A stretch of 64,000 nucleotides of DNA, from assembly GCA_000328365.1 (NCBI GenBank), contig KB296161.1:590502-654501 (forward strand), written 5' to 3'. The position numbers were made by a program, and so were the translations under genes. The stretch is from Capitella teleta (Eukaryota; Annelida; Polychaeta; Capitellidae). The notes beneath the pieces are model-generated. The model saw only the letters and a list, made by a program, of their open reading frames with translations. It did not search any database and was not told the DNA's origin. Shown here one piece after another: positions 38,001 through 49,259 of this stretch; position 1 is the first letter of the stretch, and each line of letters starts with the position of its first letter.

Positions 38001-39960
38001 ACACAGTTCGACCACGCGACGTGAACGTTGAAGGAGCGTAATCCGTCGTAAGAAAGATCCCTGCCTCTTTCACCATAATAATCGGGTTCTTCAATTGCTT
38101 CAACTTCAATTCTGACTTCAACTCAAAGCGTAATATTAAGTGTGCGATATAATGATTTACGTCAACTTACGCGTATACTTATAAATATATTAATACCCTT
38201 ACAGATAATTATTAAAGCTGACACGTATTCTAAATATTTCACGCCCAACTTACTGATATAATAGCGTGGACTGTAAAATAATTAAGTAGAACTAAGATGA
38301 AAGTATGGAGCCACTACTTCATATTAATAATACTTATATCCACATTTTCATAGGGTACTATGTGCGATTGCGGTTTATTAAATGTCTCAACTTAATCGCT
38401 TACACAATCACAATGGTTGATAACATTAGTGGAAAACCACGCTACAAGCTGTCAAAGCAGATTGACCTTTGTCCATCCTGCGTGAGAATTTCTGATTCAT
38501 TTTATACGTGTGGCTTCACGAGACCACTGGTCACTGAGTGCCTTACTCGCTCGATATATCTACGTTAAGCATACGACGGTGCCACGCATCATTTTGTTTT
38601 GCACGGAAAGATGACAATTGTGATGTAATTCTGTTTCAAGCTGAAACTTCGACATGTTTGACGGTGATTGAATTACTGGCGTAAAAGTGACATGCCGTTG
38701 AACGACATCTGTGACTCGGGTTGATAGAAGTAAAGTCGTTGAAAATGTGGTCACTCATTGGGTTGTCAAAGGTGCATCGAATCTCAATGAATTGTGTAAT
38801 TGTGAGTTGAGGTTCGCTTTTGTTTTTTTCCTTCTGGTGTCTGAACTACTTGGTATAGATCCCAAAATTGCCATTGGAACAACATTGAAATGATGTTTCA
38901 GACGCATCGATAGCAATGTTAATCAATATAAACCTGTAGGAGACAATATTAAACGCTTCAATTGAGGTATATATATATATCAGCTTATACTTATAGACGC
39001 TGCCAGCATCAATTTACGCTGCGTTAAAATATCCAGGGTCCGATCAGCCTAAGATAGCATTTTCGGACATCATCTACTCAAGCATTCCAGCTGCTACAGT
39101 GCCATTGAAATATGAACTGTATACACAGTACTAACTTATACAGGACAATTGCATTTTTTTGTAGAAGAAATATCTGTTTATTACTTTTTTCCGCATCCAA
39201 AGCACATGACATCATTGTGATAACATGACATGACCCATACATGATATTCACTTCAGTTTCAACACAGGTGGGATTTTTTTTTATTAAGTTAATAAAAAAT
39301 GAGATGAAAAAAAAAAAAAGCCTTCAGGATTAAGAGAGTAATTTGAGACTCTCAGAAGGAACATGTTAGAAATTTCATTTTATTTTCGTTTAATGGACGT
39401 AGAATTTTCAATTAAAAGAAATGAATTTTTATGTGAAGGTGCGCACAATGCAAAGGCTAATAGTCTCTGAGATCAAGTTACAAGCTGAGAGAAGAAGAAG
39501 AGGAAAAATTAGGAGGAGAAAATCCATTCAATTAACACATACCAGCCATTCTGCGCTAATTTCAAACCGTACCAAAACACAAGTTTTTCATAATTCCCCC
39601 ACGGAATATAAGTAATTTAAAAAGGGGGAAAAAAATAAGAAGAAAAAAACTCAGAAAAAGAGCAGGAAATTAATTTGATTTCGAGTCAGATTCCTATTCG
39701 GCGATCAGTTTTAATCGAGAATTGATTCAATTTCACAGAACTCCATTAAATACAATGTTTAATACTTTTGCTGTACCATTCTTTTTCACAGACGAGTTTT
39801 AATAAATCTCCACTGTTGTATACATTGCACCATTATACATATTGTACACCTTAATTAAAATAAAAATATAATACGATGACAAAATTTAAAAAGGACAAAA
39901 GCGCTTTATACAATTTTACAAATTTTCGTTTGTTCAAAATATGATTTCTGAATAAATCAC
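31520..39960. other. Gene-free region between HLH gene C and APH-1
   Basis: No exon recognised. It includes about 15 CACCTG/CAGGTG E-boxes, CSL-type CGTGAGAA sites near 37938 and 38482, and a 35-base A run at 35002-35036. A plus-strand open frame directly after the A run (to 35273) is of unknown origin. APH-1 3' UTR and poly(A) signals (minus-strand AATAAA near 39375 and 39280) probably occupy the last 700 bases. Confidence 0.5.
35002..35036 (+). repeat. Poly-A run (35 bases)
   Basis: Uninterrupted A run preceded by an AT dinucleotide tract. Coding-like sequence of unknown origin follows immediately. Confidence 0.9.
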
Positions 39961-39969
39961 ACATTAGGT

Positions 39970-42900
39970 TCACGATTCCCTGACCACGTAGGCCTTCATG
40001 CTTCTTGGTGAGCCACCCACGATGGTGAAGGCCCAGATCCCCATGGCAACCAGGGAAGCGTAGGCTGGGAGGATGCTGGCTAAGTACATGGGCGGCTGGC
40101 GTTCATTCAACAAAGTCTGAAAATGAAAACACACAATTAATTATATGTTGCAGATTGATCTCTCATTCCTGGAATTAATTCAATCAGATATGAATTCAAA
40201 AGTGAAAGAATTTTTTTTTTCCTCAATCGAAAGAAAGAATTCCAGACGAAGAAAATGTCCTTGAATAATTGAAATCCGTGACAATGATGAATCTTCGGCA
40301 TATTTTAACAAAACAGCGATTTAAAATGCATGTCCATTTCCACCCTGTAATGAAGATAAACGCCCGTGGATCGGTCAAAGCTGGACAATGGTCAAGACAT
40401 GCAATTAGGGGGAAATGACCGACTGAGTGACTGTCCACTCGTGAGGGATGGACACAGAATGATGATGCAACAGTTCAAGGTTCATATCAACAGTGCTATT
40501 CGGTTACCATAACTTAAACTCTTCATATTTTCATTAAAAAACTAATGCTAAATTATTACTTTGAACGTGTCGTCATGATAGGAACATCGGACCGAAAGAA
40601 AAGTAAAAGGGAATCCCGATATCAGAACTAGCGACTCGTATTATCCAAGACAGCACTGTAGCCTACACAGTAACCACACATTGGAGTCAATTCGGGGTGA
40701 AATTGAAATCAGAGGGGTTTCAGAAGTGATGAAAAGCGTTTTAGGAAAGTCATGGATGTCTCCCGCAGGGCAAACTGCCTCGAGGCCGAAGACTCCTAAT
40801 TGCAGGGGATTACTTACAAAGCTTTGAAATACGTTTTGTGATCTCTCAGAACAGATGCTTGGCTTTAGAACACAGACAAGATATGTCCGAGGAAGCTTAA
40901 TACGAGGTCCTTTGAGAGACTGACATGAGTTTCCAATTCAATGATTCAAAAGTTAAGTTAAAATTTATGGTTGTGAACTTGCTATCGGGTCCATATAGGT
41001 CCACAAATGTCCACATAATGACGCATAGGTCCTACGGTAGTCGAGCCCCGTGCTCTCCTCAGATGATAATTATCAAGCACACAACACGTACCATCATTAC
41101 ACGGAGTGCATGTAACATCCGAGTGATCTGAACATAGCCTCACAGGCGAAAGCAAGGTTGCCATGGAGACTACTATGGTGCGAAGACTACTAGTATCAGG
41201 CAGTGACCGTGAAAGCCTCACACATATCAGCTGTGAATTTGAGACCAAAGGAGCCAGACTTCAAAGTGCGTCATTAAATTAGTGGATAACAACACCTGTA
41301 TAACAAATGGCAAACTACAACAGGTAGATAGACCCAAGCGATCAATTTCCATTTAGCCCCATACAGCTGAATGAAACGACTAATCCTTAAGTTACGTAAT
41401 GGCGTGTATCCTTACAGCGCATATGTTTGATGTTTCAACATAATTCACAGGTGCAAATGAACTGGTGGCAAAGGAGCATTATGTCAAATCAAAGCGTCGG
41501 ATTGGGAGGGCATTTAATCCGTTTGATGCTCAACAGACGGCGCCTATCGCGACGTCCTTTCAGGGTGCGTAATGAGGATTTTAAGAGTGAATCAGAGAGG
41601 CATAGGGCCGCCATATGGCAGCAGCGCACAATGCCTCTCTTCACAAGTGCTCTTTGCTCAAGGGGCCAGGTGGGCCAGATCGAGTGACCACTGGTCAAAT
41701 CGGCCGTGAAGATGCAGTTCCTTTGATGTCCGATTAGGACTGGACAAGGGTGGTGACTCTGTGGCCTGAAGGGTGTTAAGACGCGGGATATCTGATCATG
41801 TTGATGACGTCACAACACGCTGTTAAAATACGAGATTCTGGTGTTTATGAAAAGCGACAAATGGAGGCGGGTTTTGTTTTGACTACGATTATTTTGGGCG
41901 CGAAAATAATGTCAACATGGCCGCGTGCTTGGCGTGACCAAGTTTCAAAGCTGGATTTCGGAGACAGAAACATCAAAAAAAGGGAATTAATTTATCTCTG
42001 ATTAGCGTGTCATTTGTTATGGGTCAATTAATCAGTCAGTGCGAGTAATCCAGCGTTTTTGTTCGAATGACGCGAGCGACTGCATTTCAATAAGTCGCGC
42101 AAAATCCGCGCAGATGGAGAAGAAGCCTAACGCGCGTCCTTTCATCGTCAATTTCACTAATTAATTAGAAAGAGTCATCATTTTAACGCAAATAAAAACG
42201 GAAATCGTTAGCAGCAGATTATTCTCGGTCAGTGCACCAAGTTGACAAGCAAATCAAGCAAGTCAACGTGGGGTTCCCAACACTTTTTCCCTCACGAAAA
42301 AAAACGCCGAAATCCGCCCCTTCAAACAGAAACGAAAAAAGCGTCGCTTTCTAGCGAAACTCGGGGCTTCCACGCGCGCGCATCTTGAGTTCGCGAATCA
42401 TGTTGAAAATGGGGCTCAAGCAGCATGCTGAGTACATTTGACACACTTGTCGTTAGTTTTATCTATAATCACTTTTATTCCAACTTTGAATTAAATTCTC
42501 GCAATGCGGGCCATGCACATGCCGCCGACAAGTTATCTCAAGCGTTGTAATAGTTCCACTATACTGTCACCCCTTTCATGGCAAATTACGTGATTAATGA
42601 AATATACTAGGACTAATAATAAGTAGGAGGTCGCTCAGTGCGTGGCATCCAAAACGAGGCTCTGCAGCGTAACACTGAGAAATCGTGAGATCAAGAACAA
42701 TTCATTATTTTTCATCTGTGTCCAGTGTCCAGTTCTAAATCAGAACTAAAATCATATTATTCAAACAAAATGTGTTTTTATGGTGTTAATAATCCATGCT
42801 AGTGGACCTCTATCTGTAGATGCAATAACTTCTTATTCTTATTAAATATTGTATTTTTAAAGTAACAGTTCTTATAGGCTTTTCTGTTCTGCCGTGCTGT

Positions 42901-45900
42901 TGCATGCATTGATTATATCCTATTGTTTTGTATGCATAAAGCTTTATAAATAAAATAATAAATTAAGCTATTAGGTGTTTATCTGGAAAATACTGGTACC
43001 AGTACACAAGTCAATTAAATTTACTGGCGAGCAATCATCACAGGGCTGGCTGGAAAATCTTTTAAGGGTATTTATTACTGGTACATGCAATATTTTTATA
43101 GTGTAAATTAGCTTAATAATACTTTGCGTGAAACTAATCATAATGCTGAAGAATTGGAATGATTTTACTGCGTTGACATTTCGGGGACAGTTAAAATTAA
43201 TAATTTTGTAGCCATCATATTACGAGACTTTACAATTTACATCATGATTGAAATGCATGCAATCTTGAGATAAGATGATTTAATACTAGTAGTAGATTTC
43301 TCCCGTGAGAAAGAAAAGAGTGCCCAGTAATTAGCAGAACAAAGGGCGAGAAGAATAAAATACCTCAAAATACGAACTGCATATTTAATTACACAGAGAA
43401 ATGAAAAATATGCTCACAATCGATATCGCTGGAGATAATGAAATAGTTGAAACGACAGAGCTCTATGATTATTGCGAGAATGCATTATGATCAGAATGAA
43501 TTATGAGCAAAAAATCCTTCGCTGGATATACGTTGTCAATGGTGACGGTCTAATTAAAAGAGAAACACGCGATTAAACAGCAAAATAATGACCTAAATAG
43601 TTCTTTGTCTAAGGGTGGATTTTATTACTGCACCAAATAACTACTAGACCGAGTATTAGAGCCAGGGTGTCATAAACAAATAAAATCAAGTCAACAAGAG
43701 TGACATAAATAAAAAATTTCCTAATTGAATGCTATCTCACAGACATCAGCGAATGGAGTCGTTTTGATTTCCTCTGCAACCCATCATGGTATTTTTTTTG
43801 TAATAATTGCCCGTGAGAACCGAAACCGATGCTCGATCTAATTGCGCTAAGGTGCATGTGGTTGCAGCAGCAGAAGCGCGAGAATGAGGTATGCAGCATG
43901 ATTGGGTTTTACAGCTCCATCCAACTTGCTCGGGTGATACGCCGGGTGCCAGAACATAAGGCCCAGGACCAGGGTTTCACCCATCTCTTATCGATAAATC
44001 TCAAGGGTTCTTTATCCTGCGTATCGCCATAGACAGTAGTACACAGCGCCTGGCTTTGTTACACAGTTTGGCAGCATTGAAGAGTCATCCGTCAAACAGA
44101 CTACGCTGATCGGAGCCCCCCCAGCAGCCAGACTGAGGAGGAGAGCGGTTACGGTCCAACTGAGAACTATGACCAGAGAGTGAGTGAAGGAATGAGTGAG
44201 AGCATTTAGTTCCAAGTACGCATGCTTTCGATGCCCGTCGTTTAGCCCGAGACTTAAAACATGTAATTTAATTACGACTAGTCAATCAATCTATTATTCA
44301 GTGAGTAATTAAAAAAAATTCATAAGCTGCACATGTAATTTTCTTGCAATGAAAATTCAATTTTTAATTAAACGCATTCACTGAAATATTCATAAAAACA
44401 AACTCAAGCAGAGATAATTATAAACTGCTATTTTATATTCTCTCATAGAACACACGCACTGCAGAGAAAAAAAAAAGAGAAAAAAAAAATGGAAAAAGTA
44501 AATGTTAGCTATATATCAGTCATGAAATTTTACTACATACCTAGAAATCTAGTTCTATTTTTGCATAAATTCCGCTGCCAACTGACTTTGGTCACTGGGC
44601 CTTAATGCCCCCACCAACACTCTAATATTTTAAAACTGACCATTATGACAACAATTTATTTACTTTTAGCAACACATTAAAAGGACACCATGTCATCCTG
44701 CATATTATAAGACAGTAGCAGCCACTGCCAGCCAAACTCTTAATTCAACAACATGCAACAGTAGTTATTATTAATAGATTAGGCATTTCCTCGATTCTTA
44801 AATTTAAATCAAGAGCTTTGCGATAGAATTTGGCTCAATATTTCAAATTCTTTTGGTTCGTTATGATGCACACTGATAGTAATCTATGATTGCTACTCAT
44901 GGATGATTGCGGTGAATTCTAATTCATAACGTCTAGGTGCGTTATGAATTTCAATGGATTCTGTGAATGCGTTATGGCTGGTATCGAACCGGAGTCTCAA
45001 GTTCTTTGATGCTGCTAGTGCAAAGTGTACCTGCAGAACACATCGCTGTACCTTCTAGTATATACAGACATGTCATTGCCTGAAAGGCAGGTTTCAGCCA
45101 AAGTGAAGCTGCATTTTTGTTTTTTAAATAGGCAAAAAGAGGGACTACAACACGTAGTATTTATGTACATCACCAAAGGTACACACATGATTGTAATTAA
45201 TTTATGACTACCAGCAAAGTAACAACGTTATGATAAAATTTCAAACCGCAAGTGAGGAAGAAAAAATACATGCCAGCGATAGAGAAAGAGATAATTCAGG
45301 CCGAAAGAATGAAAGAAACTAACTTTCAATCATGCAACTAACTGAGTGCACTTAATTTGTCACTCCAGTGTTGGAATCCAGAAGCCCAAAACCAGGTCCG
45401 ACTAAATTTCAAAATGGAATTGCTTCAATAGTTATGACATGGACAGACAGGCCAAAATGAAGCGGTCCTTCCCTCTACCCAATTTAGGAAATTCCGCATA
45501 TTCTTTGGACAATAGTGCAATAAAAATAGCAAACAGGTGTTTGGCAATAACAATACAGTAGTCTGTACAGAACATAGAATTATTGAATTGGGTTGACAAG
45601 ACACTCAATTCACGGTGTTGAAGCAAAAGGAAGAGTTTGAATTCCACAAGAGACTTTGCAGTCAGTGGTTCAACCCTTCTCCATTTCAGCAAAATCTAAG
45701 AAATGAGACTACCACATTTATTGATATTAAGCTCAATTAAGTCTCATTAAGCTTCGCAGGAAGAGGGCCTATGACATGAACTTGGCATGGGAAATCGGCC
45801 CAGACTTCAAACTTCAAATTGATACGTTTCTTGCCTTTGTTGTCGATTCCAACAGTCGATTCTTATTTATTGCAATGCTAAAAACATAATTATTATGATA

Positions 45901-48900
45901 CATCTGCATTCACACATTTATCGTAATCCCTAATATTTCATTATATTGGTCACAATATCAGAGGTTGTTTATTGGAATAACAATTACCAGGGTAATTGCT
46001 GTTTTACTGAGGTGATAATCTTGACATTTTGGGAAAGGAGCTGAGACATGACGATGGTTAAATTGCAATTAAATTCATCCTTATAATTTGGCCATCACAA
46101 ATTAGCATGAGGTTAAAATTGGTGTTGTAATGAGTAACTTGGCCTTGTGGAAGGTTAGAGCTTAGAACTGGGAGATTGTCTTGCCACTCATACTGCAGCA
46201 GATTGACAGCAAGAAAAGGACTTTTACTTTCAAAATAATAGTATATATCAACAATCATTAAGCATAAATATATTATGACATACGAATAATGGAATTGGCC
46301 ACGATTCTTGATAGCAGCGACTAATTCACTAACAAAGTCAGAATGATCGCACTCTCACCCCTATTGCAAATCCTTGCGGTATGATGGGACAGTTCACAAA
46401 AACAATAGTTGTAACTGAATGCATGGAACTGAGTGGAAATAGCGAAGCACTATGGAAATTCTTTGTTCTACGGAAGCTGCGACTTAACAGATTGTATCAG
46501 TCAAATATCCAATATCCAATCATGTAGATCATGCAGATCACATAAATATCTGCTCACCTCCAGTCTAAAGCAATGGAGAGATAACTTGAACTTAAGACCA
46601 ATAAGCAAGTGCGTTCATCACAAAGACTCAACACAATTGTGTCCGATTACACACACTACAGTCAAAGCTCGCTATTACGATATATAGAACTTCTGGTTAT
46701 ATAGAACTAATTTTGAAATCCCTTCCAGATCGCTATCTTTTAACATTGCAGGTTCATCGGATAATATGAACTCCACATTCTTCAAACTTCCGGTTGATAC
46801 GAACCAAATATCCAGACCCCTGACCAGAGATGACTGCTGCTATTATGAATTCACAATAGGAAAGTGCTACAGTATCTGCTCATCAAGCCATTGTTGACTG
46901 TTTGCGAGTTGATCCCTCGCTCGCCTTGCTTCGCTGATCACGTAACTGTCATTTCACACCTATTCAATATCAAAGCAGAAATGCCATGATTCGTGGGAGC
47001 CGGCTATTTTTCAAAGTGCTTTCACCTTTGTCTGAACGAAAGACTAAATGAATAATCAAGCCATTAAATTAATTCTTATCTCTAATTGCAATTGCGGTGA
47101 AGCTAAGGCAACCGACATTATTCTCCTGTTTTGCATTCCCTAACAAGCAGACGACGGCACAATCACAGGTCAGTCTGCGGGGCTAACTGGGTGTCACACG
47201 TTGCCTCTCTAGATGATCAAAGTCAAGATCTCACACCATGAAGTTCAAATCTTAAAGTTTCAAACAATTAACACAAGTTTGATTCTGTGTTTGAGCTAAC
47301 ATATATAACTTAATTATTAATCAATTTTTTTCTATTACAATTGGATTAGCTTAATTTCAATCGCAAGAGAAGATACTAACTAGTATGCTGATGGTGAATC
47401 ATTACGCCACTTTATGAATCATAACATATATACGCGATCGGAGAATTTTTTATGTTTTACTGATACAGTCAGACCCCGTTAATCCGCCGTCATGTAATCC
47501 GCCCTTTTCGTAATCTGCCCTAAAATCTCAGGGACGAATCGTTTGTAACGTTAATTGTGTCATGTAATCCGCCCTTTTCGTTAATCCGCCTCCGACCCCG
47601 ATTCTAGGGAACAAATCTACACTTTACCATTGTAAATAACACATGTAATCCGCCCCCCAAATAGCGTGTCAAAAATAAACATCAACCAAGACACATTGTT
47701 TAACGCTTAACAAGTTAATTAAACAAAGCGAATCACTCGCCAGCAAAACTTCTGTTAAGTATTTAATTTAATTGGTTGCTGGGTTAAGTGATGTTCAGGA
47801 GCGGAACGAACAAAACGACGTAGTTGTGAGTGGAGATCAATCGAGTGGAGAAGCGAGTGGATCTGAGCGGGGAAAAAGGAAGTCTTGGCGGGGGGAAGCG
47901 AGGCAGCACGTGCGTGCATTAATGCCCTCTTTCGAGAGATTCGAGGAGTCAGAGGCAGCAAAGCAAGAAAATAGAGATGAACTACACAGATTGGGCATGG
48001 TGGAACGGCTTATCACAAGCAGATTGAATAATGCCGCTAAGCATGCAACCATCATTGATTTTTTTTTTTTTTTAATCTTTAATTGGTCTCATGTGATCGT
48101 TTGTGAGATCGTTTTTACCTCCTGTTTCATTCCTAATGGTATATGCCACTATGATAATGCATTACATGGGTATTGGGGGTTTCAGAATGACACAATTTTC
48201 ATCAATTTGTGGTCTGAAATGTAATCCGCCCTTTCCGTTAATCCGTCAGTTTCCTTGGGAACGGAGGAGGGCGGATTAACGGGGTCTGACTGTATATAGA
48301 ACTCCTGAAATTACGAACTAATTTATATGACCCCTGAAGGTTCGTAATACCGAGCTTTGACTGTATATTTGTGGTAAGTTTTTTCTCTTAACTTGTGGTT
48401 AATGAGAAGTGAAGGAGACTCACCAGACAGGAGACGAGTAAATGAGAAAGAACAACAACGATTGGCTGATAGTATTTCTTGGTGTAGAATCCATCAAAGA
48501 AAATGATTCCCCAAAATGTGTGAAGCAGAACCATGCAGAGTGTCATGAACGCTGCAAACAGAATAATCAACACAAGATCAAAATAAAATCAACGCTCACC
48601 AGAAGCTAGGAAGAAGTTCTGGGGATCCCCGTAGATGCCGATGGTTCCCGGACCGGCCATGTCGGCCAAAATATTGACGAGGGAGAAGGTGCCACACACC
48701 ATGCCATACCCAAGTCCACACACTAGATAAAAACACAAATTATTCTGATCTATAACAAAATCGTTAGCTAACCATAAGCCATGAGGTGACGATGGTTGAC
48801 TAATGACAACATATTCGTGTCGCCCTCTCCTTGCTGGCAGAATGTTTTCAATCCCTCTGCTGCTTTCCTGATTAGGAATTCGTTAATCAATTCAATAATC

Positions 48901-49229
48901 AATGCAAGATTATTATATTGTGGCTTACCCAAGCAGAACATAGAAGAGTAGTCGGAATATTTCTTGAAAGATGACCGAAAAGACCAATCCAAACGCTATC
49001 TCTTCACGTAACGGTATTACGATATACCACCATATTGATGATAGCAGTAAGGATAAGAGCCAGAAAAATGCACTGAAAACAGAACTTTAGGAAATTCCTG
49101 CATTAATTGAACTTACCTTGCAATGAGTACAATGACCCTCAGAGGCTCATTAGCGATGGTGAGGATGAAGAGAGCGGCTGGAGGACCAAAAGCGATGAAG
49201 GTGCAGCCGAAGAATTCCATCAAAGTCAT
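39970..49229 (-). CDS. APH1: Gamma-secretase subunit APH-1, complete, 249 aa, six coding exons
   Basis: Exons are 49229-49117, 49072-48929, 48867-48773, 48722-48600, 48551-48424 and 40116-39970. All have GT-AG borders and the phases close exactly. The product begins MTLMEFFGCTFIAFGPPAA and is a multi-pass membrane protein of the usual length. Family hallmarks are present: the GxxxGxxxG motif of TM4 (G120, G124, G128) and the two conserved histidines of TM5 and TM6 (H169, H195, spaced as in human H171/H197). The last exon has MGIWAFTIVGGSPRS, like the human MGLWAF...GGSLRS. APH-1 is the scaffold of gamma-secretase in ER and plasma membranes and is needed for presenilin-mediated cleavage of Notch and APP. 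The last intron is 8.3 kb, while the others are 37-50 nt. A TTTTTCAG 26 bases upstream of the ATG suggests a 5' UTR intron. A second in-frame Met at codon 4 could also serve. Confidence 0.96.
43899..44042 (+). repeat. Dispersed repeat, copy 1 (about 145 bp)
   Basis: Shares about three quarters identity by eye with 62983-63130. Common blocks are GGGTTTTAC, CGGGTGATACG, CCCATCTCTTATCGATA or CCCTACTCTTATCGATA, and CCATAGACAGTAGTAC. No terminal inverted repeats or A tail are visible, so the class is unknown. Confidence 0.7.
44921..44950. repeat. Small hairpin with AATTCATAACG arms
   Basis: AATTCATAACG and CGTTATGAATT form an 11-bp perfect inverted repeat around 8 nt. The same CATAACGCAC-type motif recurs at 26929-26948, 57117-57128 and 62242-62288, pointing to a small repeat family. 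Confidence 0.5.
46659..48363. mobile_element. Outer pogo/Tigger-like element, interrupted by a second one
   Basis: Terminal inverted repeats CAGTCAAAGCTCG(C/G)TATTACG start at 46659 and end at 48363, each flanked by the TA target duplication typical of the Tc1/mariner/pogo superfamily. Subterminal ATAGAAC motifs recur. The 827-bp element at 47466-48292 sits inside it near the right end, so the outer one is older. No transposase frame remains, so it is a non-autonomous (MITE-like) copy. Confidence 0.8.
47466..48292 (+). mobile_element. Inner pogo/Tigger-like element (827 bp), younger insertion
   Basis: Perfect 23-bp terminal inverted repeats beginning CAGTCAGACCCCGTTAATCC and flanking TA duplications at 47464-47465 and 48293-48294. 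Several subterminal copies of ATGTAATCCGCCC lie near both ends and resemble transposase-binding repeats. A plus-strand open frame (about 47780-48060) carries a charged segment ending KHATIIDFF. That resembles the C-terminal end of pogo-type transposases, including a PCNA-binding-like motif; the DDE catalytic core is absent. This is a deletion derivative inserted in the APH-1 intron. Confidence 0.85.
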
Positions 49230-49259
49230 CGTGAAAGTGTTTGTGCAGTGACTGAAAAA

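Larger units (their letters stand above)
40117..48423 (-). other. Last intron of APH-1 (8.3 kb)
   Basis: Bounded by a GTGAGT donor after exon 5 and an ATTTTCAG acceptor before exon 6. It contains the nested pogo-like elements (46659-48363), one copy of a 145-bp dispersed repeat (43899-44042) and a palindromic motif (44921-44950). No internal gene recognised on either strand. Confidence 0.85.
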
